From Stenotrophomonas sp. ESTM1D_MKCIP4_1 (GTDB taxonomy: Bacteria > Pseudomonadota > Gammaproteobacteria > Xanthomonadales > Xanthomonadaceae): DNA of 64,000 bases. Shown here piece after piece: positions 1 through 8,681 of this stretch. The translations under genes and the position numbers were made by a program. The notes under the pieces are model-generated. The model saw only the letters and a list, made by a program, of their open reading frames with translations. It was not told the origin of the DNA and did no database searches. Every line of letters begins with the position of its first letter. Position 1 is the first letter of the stretch. Location of the stretch: assembly GCF_003086895.1 (NCBI RefSeq), contig NZ_CP026004.1, positions 622,084-686,083 of the forward strand. The letters run 5' to 3'.

Positions 1-246
1 GCACGGCTGCAGCAGGACAACGTGCAGCGCCATCTGGCCGGTGATGACCTGCTGGCGCCGCTTCAGGCCGATGGATTCGAGCTGCCCTATCCGGACGCGG
101 AAAGCCTGAAGCAACGCCTGGCTGATCCGCTGCTGCTCCGGGTCCTGCCCGGCCAGCGGGCTGAACCGGCGCCGCCGGGCGGCGCCGGTCTTCCGCCGGC
201 GGCTTACAGCGCGCCGGCGGCGGGGGCGGTTCAACTGCGCCCGTAG
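1..246 (+). CDS. 3' end of an unrecognised protein (partial)
   Basis: An open frame enters from the left edge and reads for 81 codons to a TAG at 244-246. The first 55 or so residues look like ordinary protein (for example DGFELPYPDAESLKQRLADP). The rest is Pro/Ala/Gly-rich and lies over GC-rich hairpins, so the true end is uncertain. It converges on xanB and overlaps its 3' end by 16 bases. I do not recognise a family; too little is present. Confidence 0.35.
   Translation, partial: ARLQQDNVQRHLAGDDLLAPLQADGFELPYPDAESLKQRLADPLLLRVLPGQRAEPAPPGGAGLPPAAYSAPAAGAVQLRP
166..220. terminator. GC-rich hairpins between convergent genes
   Basis: Two adjacent inverted repeats: 166-188 (10-bp arms, 3-base centre) and 193-220 (9-bp arms CCGCCGGCG/CGCCGGCGG). 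They lie just downstream of xanB and at the end of the left-edge frame, where a transcription end would be expected. Neither has a clear T-run. Confidence 0.4.
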
Positions 247-1634
247 GTGTCCTCGAAGCGGACGATGTCATCCTCACCCAGGTAGCTGCCGGACTGCACT
301 TCGATCAGTTCCAGCGGCAGCTTGCCCGGATTGCGCAGGCGATGGGTCACGCCCAGCGGGATGTAGGTGCTCTGGTTTTCGCTCAGCAGGATCACCTCGT
401 CGCCGCGGGTCACCTCGGCGGTGCCGCTGACCACGATCCAGTGTTCGGCGCGATGGTGGTGCATCTGCAGGCTGAGCGTGCCGCCGGGCTTGACCGTGAT
501 GCGCTTGACCTGGAAGCGTTCGCCGTTGTCGATTGAATCGTAGGCACCCCACGGGCGATACACCTTGCGGTGCCAGGTCGCTTCGCTGCGGCCCTCGGCC
601 TTCAACTGCGCCACCACGGTCTTGACCTCCTGCATGCGATCAGCCTTGCCGACCAGCACCGCATCGTCGGTCTCCACCACGATCACGTCGTCCAGCCCCA
701 CCATCGCCACCAAGCGCTGGCCGTAGGCGTAGGTGTTGCGGCAGTCGATGGCGATCACATCGCCCTGGTGCGCATTGCCGTCGCCATCCTGCTGCGAGAC
801 ATCACGCAGCGCAGTCCACGAACCGACATCGTTCCAGCCCGCGTCGAGCGGGATGACAACCGCATCGGCGGTCTTTTCCATCACCGCGTAGTCGATGGAA
901 TCGGACGGCACCGCCGTGAACGCCTCCTTGTCCAGGCGGGTGAAGTCGGCATCACGGCGCGACTGCTGCCAGGCCGTACGGCTGCCCGCCAGCATCGCCG
1001 GCTGGAAGCGTTCCAGTTCCTGCAGGTAACGCGAGGCCTTGAACAGGAACATGCCGCTGTTCCAGTAGTACTGGCCGCTGGCGACGTAGCCGGTGGCGGT
1101 GTCCAGGTCGGGCTTCTCGACGAAGCGTTCGACGGCGCGCAGGCCCAGGCCATCGGCCGCCTTGATGTAGCCATAGCCGGTTTCCGGCCCCGTGGGCACG
1201 ATGCCGAAGGTCACCAGCTTGCCGGTTTCGGCTGCACTGGCGGCCGCCTGCACGACGCTGCGGAAGGCGGCTTCGTCGGTGATCACGTGGTCCGAGGGCA
1301 ACACCAGCAGCAGTGCATCGGCACCGTCGCGCGTGGCTTCCAGGGCAGCGACCGCAATCGCCGGCGCGGTGTTGCGGCCGACCGGTTCGAGGATGATCGC
1401 TGCCGGTTCGGCACCGACCTGCTGCAGCTGTTCGGCGGCAACGAAGCGATGCTCCTCGTTGGCGATGACCAGCGGGCCGCGGCTGGCGATGGGAGCCACC
1501 CGCTGCCAGGTGGCCTGCAGCATGGTCAGCTGGCCGGCCAGCGGCAGGAACTGCTTCGGGTAGGCCTCGCGCGAAAGCGGCCAGAGCCGCGTGCCGGAGC
1601 CGCCGGACAGAATGACAGGTTGGATGCTGCTCAT
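231..1634 (-). CDS. xanB: Mannose-1-phosphate guanylyltransferase / mannose-6-phosphate isomerase XanB
   Basis: A bifunctional type II enzyme of 467 residues. It isomerises fructose-6-P to mannose-6-P and makes GDP-mannose from mannose-1-P for LPS and exopolysaccharide. The N-terminal nucleotidyltransferase has the signature GGSGTRLWPLSREAYPKQ (residues 11-28) and a later FVEKP sugar-1-P-binding motif. The C-terminal cupin isomerase has the metal-binding QMHHHRAEHW. Length and domain order are normal for the AlgA/XanB family. It lies 11 bases after xanA on the same strand, so the two are probably one transcript. The protein sequence is intact. Confidence 0.95.
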   Translation of the reverse strand: MSSIQPVILSGGSGTRLWPLSREAYPKQFLPLAGQLTMLQATWQRVAPIASRGPLVIANEEHRFVAAEQLQQVGAEPAAIILEPVGRNTAPAIAVAALEATRDGADALLLVLPSDHVITDEAAFRSVVQAAASAAETGKLVTFGIVPTGPETGYGYIKAADGLGLRAVERFVEKPDLDTATGYVASGQYYWNSGMFLFKASRYLQELERFQPAMLAGSRTAWQQSRRDADFTRLDKEAFTAVPSDSIDYAVMEKTADAVVIPLDAGWNDVGSWTALRDVSQQDGDGNAHQGDVIAIDCRNTYAYGQRLVAMVGLDDVIVVETDDAVLVGKADRMQEVKTVVAQLKAEGRSEATWHRKVYRPWGAYDSIDNGERFQVKRITVKPGGTLSLQMHHHRAEHWIVVSGTAEVTRGDEVILLSENQSTYIPLGVTHRLRNPGKLPLELIEVQSGSYLGEDDIVRFEDTYGRS

Positions 1635-1645
1635 GGAGGCCTCGG

Positions 1646-2992
1646 TTACTGCTGGATGAGCCGCGAAAGCTCATCGGTGCGCGCCTGCAGCAGCGCTGCA
1701 TCGCCGCGCGCTTCGACGTTCAGGCGCAGCAGCGGTTCGGTGTTGGAACTGCGCAGGTTGAAGCGCCAGTCGCCGAAGTCGGCACTGACGCCATCGGTAT
1801 GGTCCAGCGCCGGCGACTGCGCGGCGAAGTGTTCCATCACGCGGGCAACGGCGCCCTTGGCATCGGACACCTTGAAATTGATCTCGCCGCTGCAGGGGAA
1901 CGCAGCCATGCGATCTTCGACCCAGTCGGCCAGCGAACGGCCACTTTCCGAAACCAGCTGCGCGATCAGCAGCCACGGGATCATGCCCGAATCGGCGTAG
2001 GCGAATTCGCGGAAGTAGTGATGGGCGCTCATCTCGCCGCCGTACACCGCATCTTCGGCACGCATCTTTTCCTTGATGAAGGCGTGGCCGCTCTTGCACA
2101 GCACCGGCACGCCACCGGCCGCTTCGACCATTTCCACCGTGTTCCAGACCAGGCGCGGATCGTGCACGACCTTGCCGCCCGGATTCCGCGCGAGGATGGC
2201 CTTGGCAAGCAGGCCGACCAGGTAGTAGCCCTCGATGAAGCGGCCGGTGTGGTCGAAGAAGAAGCAGCGGTCGAAGTCGCCATCCCAGGCGATGCCGAAA
2301 TCGGCGCCATGTTCGCGCACCGCTTCGGCGGTGGCGGCGCGGTTTTCCGGCAGCAGCGGGTTGGGAATGCCGTTGGGGAAGTTGCCATCGGGTTCATGGC
2401 AGATGCGGATGAATTCCAGCGGCAGGTGCGGCGCCAGCAGGTCGACGATGGCACCGGCACCGCCGTTGCCGGCGTTGACCACCAGCTTCAGCGGCTTGAG
2501 CTTGCTGGCGTCCACGTAGCTGAGCAGGTGGTCGATGTAGGCGCGCTTGTCGTGGCGTGAGGTCAGCGCTGCACTCGGCGGCTGCGCGCTGCCGGTATCG
2601 GCGGCCACCGCGTCGGAGATCGCGAACAGGCCGGTATCGGAACTGATCGGCCGCGCGTTTTCCTTGACCAGCTTCATCCCGTTGTAGTCCATCGGGTTGT
2701 GGCTTGCAGTCACCATGACGCCGCCGGCAGCCCCCAGGTGGTCGGTCTGGAAGTAGACCTCTTCGGTGCCGCACAGGCCGATGTCGATCACTTCACGGCC
2801 TACGCCGCGCAGGCCGGCGGCGAGCGCGTTCTGCAGGGCGGGGCTGGTCAGGCGGACGTCATGTCCCAGTACTACCGGGCCCGGCGCGAGCTGAGCGGCC
2901 AGGGCCACGCCGATGCGGCGGGCCAGGTCTTCGTTCAGTTCTTCCGGCACGCGGCCGCGGATGTCATAGGCCTTGAAGGCGGGCAGGGGCAT
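1646..2992 (-). CDS. xanA: Phosphomannomutase/phosphoglucomutase XanA (SpgM)
   Basis: 448 residues. It interconverts hexose 6- and 1-phosphates (mannose and glucose), feeding GDP-mannose, UDP-glucose and dTDP-rhamnose synthesis. Visible motifs: the active-site loop VTASHNP with phosphoserine Ser97, the metal-binding DGDFD (Asp237/239/241), the sugar-specificity loop GGEMSAHH (319-325), and the C-terminal phosphate-binding RSSNTEP. The start at 2992 is preceded on the minus strand by AAGGA about 10 bases upstream. It is the first gene of the xanA-xanB pair and is divergent from scoA. In S. maltophilia the gene is also called spgM and is linked to LPS length, which is family knowledge rather than shown here. 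Confidence 0.95.
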   Translation of the reverse strand: MPLPAFKAYDIRGRVPEELNEDLARRIGVALAAQLAPGPVVLGHDVRLTSPALQNALAAGLRGVGREVIDIGLCGTEEVYFQTDHLGAAGGVMVTASHNPMDYNGMKLVKENARPISSDTGLFAISDAVAADTGSAQPPSAALTSRHDKRAYIDHLLSYVDASKLKPLKLVVNAGNGGAGAIVDLLAPHLPLEFIRICHEPDGNFPNGIPNPLLPENRAATAEAVREHGADFGIAWDGDFDRCFFFDHTGRFIEGYYLVGLLAKAILARNPGGKVVHDPRLVWNTVEMVEAAGGVPVLCKSGHAFIKEKMRAEDAVYGGEMSAHHYFREFAYADSGMIPWLLIAQLVSESGRSLADWVEDRMAAFPCSGEINFKVSDAKGAVARVMEHFAAQSPALDHTDGVSADFGDWRFNLRSSNTEPLLRLNVEARGDAALLQARTDELSRLIQQ

Positions 2993-3131
2993 CGAGCGAG
3001 TCCTTGGTGAGTTCAGTCAGCTAGTGTAATGCCAGCCCTGTGTGGGAATCGTTTCCATGCCGCAACGCCACGTGACCCGCCCGCGCGCTGGCCTAGAATG
3101 GTGCGATTACATCAACGAGGTGAGGGCGTAG

Positions 3132-3866
3132 ATGAACAACCCGGCAACGACCGGTGGCAAGCGCAGCAAGCGCTTCGCCAGTGCGGCGGAGGCCCTGCAG
3201 GGCATCATCGCCGATGGCCAGACCCTGGCCGTGGGCGGCTTCGGCCTGTGCGGCATTCCGGAGGCGCTGATCGCTGCGCTGCGCGACAGCGGTGCCAAGG
3301 GCCTGACCGTCATCTCCAACAATGCCGGCGTCGATGGTTTCGGCCTGGGCCAGCTGCTGGAAACGCGCCAGATCAGCAAGATGATCTCGTCCTACGTGGG
3401 CGAGAACAAGGAATTTGAACGGCAGTTCCTGGCCGGTGAGCTGGAGCTGGAGTTCAATCCGCAGGGCACCCTGGCCGAGCGCCTGCGTGCCGGCGGTGCG
3501 GGCATCCCGGCGTTCTTCACTGCCACCGGCTACGGCACGGTGGTGGCCGAAGGCAAGGAAACCCGCGAGTTCGACGGCAAGCACTACGTGATGGAAACCG
3601 CGCTGCGCGCCGACGTCGCCCTGGTCAAGGCCTGGAAGGCCGACGAAGCCGGCAACCTGGTGTTCCGCAAGACCGCGCGCAACTTCAACCCGGCCTGCGC
3701 CATGGCCGGCAAGGTCTGCATCGTGGAAGTGGAAGAGGTGGTGCCGGTAGGCGCCATCGATCCGGACCAGGTGCACCTGCCGGGCATCTACGTGCACCGC
3801 ATCGTTCACAACGCGCATCCTGAAAAACGCATCGAACAGCGCACCATCCGCGCGGAGGGCAACTGA
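3132..3866 (+). CDS. scoA: 3-oxoacid CoA-transferase subunit A
   Basis: 244 residues, the alpha subunit of a succinyl-CoA:3-ketoacid CoA-transferase, which moves CoA from succinyl-CoA to acetoacetate in ketone-body and branched-chain catabolism. The [13 protein letters not shown] region and length are typical of the family. The ATG at 3132 follows a GAGGTGAGG ribosome-binding stretch. One base separates it from scoB, so the subunits should be co-translated. Xanthomonads keep this pair beside xanAB, where the genes have been called lpsI/lpsJ; a direct role in LPS is not evident from the sequence. Confidence 0.93.
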   Translation: MNNPATTGGKRSKRFASAAEALQGIIADGQTLAVGGFGLCGIPEALIAALRDSGAKGLTVISNNAGVDGFGLGQLLETRQISKMISSYVGENKEFERQFLAGELELEFNPQGTLAERLRAGGAGIPAFFTATGYGTVVAEGKETREFDGKHYVMETALRADVALVKAWKADEAGNLVFRKTARNFNPACAMAGKVCIVEVEEVVPVGAIDPDQVHLPGIYVHRIVHNAHPEKRIEQRTIRAEGN

Positions 3867-3867
3867 C

Positions 3868-4500
3868 ATGGCGTGGACCCGTGACGAGATGGCGGCACGC
3901 GCCGCCCGCGAACTGACCGATGGTGCCTACGTGAACCTGGGCATCGGCCTGCCGACGCTGGTGGCCAACCATATTCCCGAAGGCGTGGACGTGTGGCTGC
4001 AGTCGGAGAACGGCCTGCTCGGCATCGGCCCGTTCCCGACCGACGCCGAAGTGGATGCCGACCTGATCAACGCCGGCAAGCAGACCGTCACCGCGCGCGC
4101 CGGGGCCAGCTATTTCGGAAGCCATGACAGCTTCGCAATGATCCGCGGCGGCCACGTCAACCTGGCCATCCTCGGCGCCATGCAGGTCACCGACACGGGC
4201 GACCTGGCCAACTGGATGGTGCCCGGCAAGATGGTCAAGGGCATGGGCGGCGCGATGGATCTGGTGGCCGGCGTGCAGCGCGTGGTGGTGCTGATGGAGC
4301 ACACCGCGAAGAACGGCGAGCACAAGATCCTGGCCGACTGCACGCTGCCGCTGACCGGCGTGGGCGTGGTCGACCGCATCATCACCGACCTGGCCGTGTT
4401 CGATGTGACCGACGACGGCCTGCTGCTGGTGGAAGCGGCGCCCGGTGTCGGCGATCAAGAGCTGAAAGACAAGACCGGCGTGCCGTTCCGGCGTGCCTGA
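3868..4500 (+). CDS. scoB: 3-oxoacid CoA-transferase subunit B
   Basis: 210 residues, the beta (catalytic) subunit partnering scoA. The [12 protein letters not shown] motif holds the glutamate (Glu47) that forms the enzyme-CoA thioester in this family. The ATG starts one base after the scoA stop. The C-terminal part keeps the NLGIGLP and GGAMDLV motifs of class I CoA-transferases. It is complete, with no sign of decay. Confidence 0.93.
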   Translation: MAWTRDEMAARAARELTDGAYVNLGIGLPTLVANHIPEGVDVWLQSENGLLGIGPFPTDAEVDADLINAGKQTVTARAGASYFGSHDSFAMIRGGHVNLAILGAMQVTDTGDLANWMVPGKMVKGMGGAMDLVAGVQRVVVLMEHTAKNGEHKILADCTLPLTGVGVVDRIITDLAVFDVTDDGLLLVEAAPGVGDQELKDKTGVPFRRA

Positions 4501-4535
4501 GTGGCCGTGCGCGGGGCGCGTCTGCCGCCCCGCGC

Positions 4536-5138
4536 ATGAGGACGACCGTGATGCTGTTTCCGCCTGACCTGCCCGATGCCGATGTCCGGCACCTGCCCGG
4601 CTGGCTGCCGGCCGCTGCCGCCGATGCGCTGCTGCCGGCCCTGCAGTCGGAACTGCCGTGGGAGGTGCACCGCATCCGCATGTTCGGCCGCTGGGTGGAT
4701 TCGCCACGGCTGAGCTGCTGGATCGGTGACCCGCAGGCGCGCTACCGCTATTCCGGTGCCGAGTTCGTGCCACATCCGTGGCCACCGCAGCTGCAGGCGT
4801 TGCGCGAGCAGCTGCAGGGGCAGGGCATCGGCACCTTCAACAGTGTGCTGGTCAACCGCTACCGCAGCGGTGGCGACTCCATGGGCTGGCACAGCGATGA
4901 TGAGCCCGAACTGGGGCCATCCCCGCTCATCGCCTCGCTCAGCCTGGGTGCGGCGCGCCGGTTCCTGCTGCGGCGGCGCGAGGACACCACGCGCAAGGCC
5001 GAATTCCTGCTGGCACATGGCGACCTGCTGCTGATGGGCGGCAGCACCCAGCGCTGCTACCAGCACGCGCTGCCGAAGATGGCGCGCGTGCAGGGCGAGC
5101 GCATCAACCTGACGTTCCGCTGGATCGAGCCCGGCTGA
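4536..5138 (+). CDS. AlkB-like 2-oxoglutarate/Fe(II) dioxygenase, DNA alkylation repair
   Basis: 200 residues. It resembles the bacterial and eukaryotic ALKBH2/3-like branch more than classical E. coli AlkB. These enzymes oxidatively demethylate 1-methyladenine and 3-methylcytosine. The iron ligands are visible as WHSDDE (His119, Asp121) and His177 in RCYQHALPK. The 2-oxoglutarate-binding arginines lie in RINLTFRW (189-195), and the NRYRSGGDSMGWH run is typical. A second ATG at 4551 is an alternative start. It follows scoB by 35 bases and may be read with it, but no functional link is obvious. Confidence 0.88.
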   Translation: MRTTVMLFPPDLPDADVRHLPGWLPAAAADALLPALQSELPWEVHRIRMFGRWVDSPRLSCWIGDPQARYRYSGAEFVPHPWPPQLQALREQLQGQGIGTFNSVLVNRYRSGGDSMGWHSDDEPELGPSPLIASLSLGAARRFLLRRREDTTRKAEFLLAHGDLLLMGGSTQRCYQHALPKMARVQGERINLTFRWIEPG

Positions 5139-5157
5139 GCACGGGCCCGCGCTGGCT

Positions 5158-6120
5158 TCAGCGGCGGACCAGATCGATCCCGGCGGAGAGGACGCCACGC
5201 CCGAACTGCCGGTAGTTGCCATCCAGCAGTTCGCGCAGCACCAGCGGAACCCTCCGCAGGCGCGATGCCGGCAGGGCGGCCCGTACACTGACATGGCGGT
5301 ACTTGCGCTCGATCAGCGCGATCATCTCCGCAGGCAGGCCCAGCAGGCGTGTGCGCTGCAGTAGCGTGTCGCATTGCTCTTTTTCGGTCTGCAGCTGGCG
5401 CTGGCGGCGCACTGAACGCGATGCCGTGTCATTGCCGCCGAGCCCCAGCTGATTGTTGCCGTGCAGGCGATAGCCGATAAGTGCGTCGGGCAGGCTGTCG
5501 ATCTGGCCACGCATGGCCGCCAGCGTGCCGATCCAGGCGTCATGCACCCAACCGCTTGCCGGCAGCGGCAGGGCATCGGTCAGGACCTGGCGGCGGAAGG
5601 CCATGGCCGCGCCGGTCATCAGATTGCGCTTCAGCATCAGCCGGAAACCGTCGCCGGCGTGCATGCGTGCGCGTTCGGCGGCGGTGTAGTGCAGGGCGTC
5701 GAACAGCGCGCCCGGCAGCGGCTGGCCGGCTGCGTCGATCAGCCGCGCATCGCAGTGCAGGGCCAGCAGCGCTGGGCGCGCAGCGAAGGCGGCGCAGAAT
5801 CGCTGCAGTTTGTCGGCGTGCCAGACGTCGTCGTGGTCGCACAGGAAGATCAGCTCGCCGCTGCAGGCGCGCAGCGCGCCGTCGAAGTTGCTTCGATAGC
5901 CTACGTTCTGCGGGTTCACCTGCAGATCTACCGCGATGCCCGCGGCTTCGGCGCGCGGTACAAAGGCCTGCAGCAGTGCCAGCGTGCCGTCGCTGGAGAC
6001 ATCGTCGCGGATCACGATCTGATCCGGACGGCGGCTCTGTGCCAGCAGGCTGTCCAGCTGCGCCTGCAGGAAGCGCTCACCGTTGTAGGTACAGACTGCG
6101 ATGGAGACGGAAGCAGGCAT
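5158..6120 (-). CDS. Family 2 glycosyltransferase
   Basis: 320 residues with a GT-A fold signature. The N-terminus SIAVCTYNGERFLQAQLDSL is followed by a nucleotide-binding IRDDVSSDGT and an acidic LCDHDDVW (DxD-like) near residue 95. There is no signal peptide and no clear membrane span, so it is probably a cytoplasmic or peripheral transferase adding a sugar to a surface glycan. The donor and acceptor cannot be read from the sequence. It ends convergent with the AlkB-like gene, with only 19 bases between the stops. Confidence 0.85.
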   Translation of the reverse strand: MPASVSIAVCTYNGERFLQAQLDSLLAQSRRPDQIVIRDDVSSDGTLALLQAFVPRAEAAGIAVDLQVNPQNVGYRSNFDGALRACSGELIFLCDHDDVWHADKLQRFCAAFAARPALLALHCDARLIDAAGQPLPGALFDALHYTAAERARMHAGDGFRLMLKRNLMTGAAMAFRRQVLTDALPLPASGWVHDAWIGTLAAMRGQIDSLPDALIGYRLHGNNQLGLGGNDTASRSVRRQRQLQTEKEQCDTLLQRTRLLGLPAEMIALIERKYRHVSVRAALPASRLRRVPLVLRELLDGNYRQFGRGVLSAGIDLVRR

Positions 6121-6182
6121 CAGCGTGGAAATGGGCCGTGGCGTGTGATTATCGCATGCGCCTGCCGGCCCCCTGCTGGTTC

Positions 6183-6276
6183 GGGGTCAGAGCCCTTTCC
6201 CTGCGGGAAAAGGATCCGACCACGGGCGCGCGGATGAGGTCAGAGCCCTTTCCCTGCGGGAAAGGGATCCGACCCC
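6183..6276. repeat. Two tandem copies of the dispersed 39-bp inverted repeat
   Basis: Copies at 6183-6221 and 6236-6276 share GGTCAGAGCCCTTTCC...GGAAAGGGATCCGACC, with a strong central stem (CCCTTTCC/GGAAAGGG) and weaker outer pairing. Related copies lie at 13824-13862, 30745-30782 and 56870-56908. They sit between two minus-strand genes, downstream of the MCE operon's last gene end and upstream of the glycosyltransferase start. Confidence 0.8.
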
Positions 6277-6284
6277 GGCAACGG

Positions 6285-6926
6285 TCAACGCTTCGGCGTC
6301 GCCGCGTCGTTCTGCCCGTTCACCAGCGTCCAGCCCACCACATCCTGCGCCAGCTGCTGCAGGCCGCGCTCGAACGCGGCCGCCACCGCGGGTACGTCGG
6401 TGCTGCCCACCGGCTGTGCCTGGCGGAACGTGCGGTCGGCCACCACGCGCTGGTCGGTGGTGTGGATCAGCTTGGCGTTGACTTCGATCACCACCGTCGG
6501 CGTGGCCTGGCCCTGGTAGTCCGACTCGAAGCGGCGTACATCGGTGGCCAGCTTGTAATCGGCGCGGATGCCGGCAGCGGTGCGGGCCACACCACGCAGG
6601 CGGCCGGAATCCTCGAAGCCACGCAGCAGGGTGTCTTCAATGATGTCGGTGGCCGGCTGTGCCCAGCTGGCGCCCTTGTAGATCTCCAGCTCGGATGGTG
6701 TTGGCCGCACGTTGATGCGCGGGCTGTCGACCATGCGCGCGGCGCTGGGCTTGGACACCACCAGCTGCCAGTCGGCCTGCGGCCAGTTCGGGTCCACCTT
6801 CACCTGCACCGCAGGCGAATACAGGGTGACCGGGCTCTTGTCGCCGCTGCCAAGGATGGAGCAGCCACCCAGCAGGGCAACGGCCGATGCGGCCAGCAGC
6901 AGGCGCGGAAGGGTCATCGGGCTCAT
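6285..6926 (-). CDS. ABC-type transport auxiliary lipoprotein (PqiC-like)
   Basis: 213 residues with a lipoprotein signal peptide ending in the lipobox LLGGCS. The remainder fits the ABC-transport auxiliary lipoprotein family (PqiC/DUF330), with LYSP near the N-terminus and a long beta-rich region. It is the last gene of a four-gene operon and its start overlaps the stop of the MCE gene (ATGA). It is probably an outer- or inner-membrane-anchored partner of the lipid transport complex. The substrate is inferred (phospholipid), not shown. Confidence 0.85.
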   Translation of the reverse strand: MSPMTLPRLLLAASAVALLGGCSILGSGDKSPVTLYSPAVQVKVDPNWPQADWQLVVSKPSAARMVDSPRINVRPTPSELEIYKGASWAQPATDIIEDTLLRGFEDSGRLRGVARTAAGIRADYKLATDVRRFESDYQGQATPTVVIEVNAKLIHTTDQRVVADRTFRQAQPVGSTDVPAVAAAFERGLQQLAQDVVGWTLVNGQNDAATPKR

Positions 6927-7849
6927 TTGGGTTCAAACTCCTTCGGTGCGTCGCGGCCCAGCAGATAGCGCGCGGGGTTGTTCTCGAGACGGTCACTGAC
7001 CCGGCGAAGGTCGCGGATCAGGCCGCGCAGTTCGTTCAGCGTCGGGCCCAGCTGGCCCAGGCCATCGTTGGCGAAGCTGTTGATGGCCGCACGGTTCTCG
7101 CCGAGGATCGAATCGGCATTGCCAGCGGCCGAATCGAGTTTGCCCAGGGTGGCATCGAGCTTGTCGATGATGCCCGGCAGCTGCTGCACCAGGTTCTTGT
7201 CCAGGCGCTCGATGGTGCCGTTGGTGGTCTTCAGCGTGGTGTCCAGGCTGCGTGCCGCATCGCGTGCGCTCAGCAGCAGCGCCTGGGTGCCCTGGTCACG
7301 GTCGGCCAGGCCGCCGCTGATGGTTTCCAGGTTGGCCAGGGTGGCGTTGATCGAGGCCACGTTGCGGTCGCTGAGGATCTGGTCCATCCGCTCGACGATG
7401 CGGTTGGCCACGTCGGTGATGTTCTGCAGCGCCGACGGCGTGGTCGGGATGATCGGCGCCGGATCCTTGTTGACCGTGGTCAGCGTCGGCGCCTGCGGCG
7501 TGCCGCCACTGAGCTGGATGATCGACGGGCCGGTCAGGCTGGTGATGGCCAGCTTGGCGCGGGTATCGGTCTTGACCGGCGTGTTGGAATTCAGGCGGAT
7601 ACGTGCCACGACCTGGCGCGGGTCATCGGGCACCAGGTTCAGTTCGGTGATCGACCCCACCGCGATGCCGTTGTACTGCACCGGGCTGCCGACCGACAGG
7701 CCGGTGACCGCCTCGCGGAACACCACGCGGTATTCCTGCCAGGTGCGGTCGGAGGAATACTTGGCCGCCCACAGGCCGAAGGCCAGCAGGGCCAGGCCGG
7801 TGATCAGGGTGAACGCGCCGATCAGCACGTAGTTGGCTTTGGTTTCCAT
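6923..7849 (-). CDS. MCE-family (MlaD-like) substrate-binding protein
   Basis: 308 residues. One N-terminal transmembrane segment (about residues 7-30, YVLIGAFTLITGLALLAFGL) anchors a single MCE domain (about 38-118, with GLSVGSPVQYNGIAVGSI). A long helical C-terminal part follows and probably forms the hexamer's extension. MCE proteins carry lipids across the periplasm. The stop is separated from the ATPase gene by 3 bases and overlaps the lipoprotein start, so this is one operon. It is longer than E. coli MlaD (183 residues) and has the tail typical of Xanthomonadaceae homologues. Confidence 0.9.
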   Translation of the reverse strand: METKANYVLIGAFTLITGLALLAFGLWAAKYSSDRTWQEYRVVFREAVTGLSVGSPVQYNGIAVGSITELNLVPDDPRQVVARIRLNSNTPVKTDTRAKLAITSLTGPSIIQLSGGTPQAPTLTTVNKDPAPIIPTTPSALQNITDVANRIVERMDQILSDRNVASINATLANLETISGGLADRDQGTQALLLSARDAARSLDTTLKTTNGTIERLDKNLVQQLPGIIDKLDATLGKLDSAAGNADSILGENRAAINSFANDGLGQLGPTLNELRGLIRDLRRVSDRLENNPARYLLGRDAPKEFEPK

Positions 7850-7852
7850 GGC

Positions 7853-8680
7853 TCAGGCACTCTTGATCTGTTCGCCGCGTGCGGCACGCGCGCGGGGTCC
7901 GTGGAAATATTCCTGGATCCACGGATGGTCCAGTTGTTCGAGTTCGGACAGTGGCGCGTTGGCCACCACCTTGCGGTCGGCGATCACCGCCACCCGGTCG
8001 CAGATCGCATACAGCGTGTCCAGGTCATGGGTGATCAGGAACACGGTCAGGCCCAGCGCTTCCTGCAGGGTCTTGATGAGGCGGTCGAAGGCGGCCGCGC
8101 CGATCGGGTCCAGGCCGGCGGTCGGTTCGTCCAGGAACAGCAGCGGCGGGTCCAGTGCAAGCGCCCGGGCCAGACCGGCGCGCTTGCGCATGCCGCCGGA
8201 CAGCTGCGAGGGCAGCTTGTTGATGGCATCCGCAGGCAGGCCGGCCAGCTTCACCTTCAGCAGTGCCAGTTCGTAGTGCCAGCGCTCGGGCAGTTCGCGG
8301 TGGTGTTCCTTCAGCGGCACCTGCACGTTCTCGCCCACGGTCAGCGAGGAGAACAGCGCGCCATCCTGGAACAGCACGCCGGTGTTGCGTTCGATGTGCA
8401 GGCGGCTTTCGGCGTCGTCGGCGCGTGCGTCGCGGCCGAGCACGTCGATCTGCCCTTCGTCGGGAACACGCAGGCCGAGGATCGAACGCATCAGCACCGA
8501 TTTACCGGTGCCCGAACCGCCCACCACGCCCAGGATCTCGCCACGGCGCACGTCCAGGTCCAGGCCCTCGTGCACGGTCTGGCTGCCGAAGCGGTTGACC
8601 AGCCCGCGCACGCGGATGGCCAGGTCATGGCCCTGGTCGTCCTGCATCGCGGTAGTGCTGTCGCTGTCGTAGATACTCAT
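7853..8680 (-). CDS. ABC transporter ATPase, MlaF-like
   Basis: 275 residues with a complete ABC domain: Walker A GGSGTGKS, signature LSGGMRKR, Walker B LLFLDEPT followed by AGLDP, and the switch histidine in LITHDLD. The LSGGM(R/K)KR form is characteristic of MCE-linked ATPases (MlaF/Mkl). It pairs with the permease just upstream (stop and start one base apart) and should energise the MCE complex at the inner membrane. Confidence 0.92.
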   Translation of the reverse strand: MSIYDSDSTTAMQDDQGHDLAIRVRGLVNRFGSQTVHEGLDLDVRRGEILGVVGGSGTGKSVLMRSILGLRVPDEGQIDVLGRDARADDAESRLHIERNTGVLFQDGALFSSLTVGENVQVPLKEHHRELPERWHYELALLKVKLAGLPADAINKLPSQLSGGMRKRAGLARALALDPPLLFLDEPTAGLDPIGAAAFDRLIKTLQEALGLTVFLITHDLDTLYAICDRVAVIADRKVVANAPLSELEQLDHPWIQEYFHGPRARAARGEQIKSA

Positions 8681-8681
8681 C

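Noticed and set aside
1..33. Possible minus-strand gene starting at position 33
   Set aside because: Only 11 codons are visible, with no ribosome-binding site to judge; the plus-strand frame is more protein-like.
570..2000. Plus-strand frame over xanB/xanA
   Set aside because: Antisense to two clear conserved enzymes; the composition is typical of a shadow frame.
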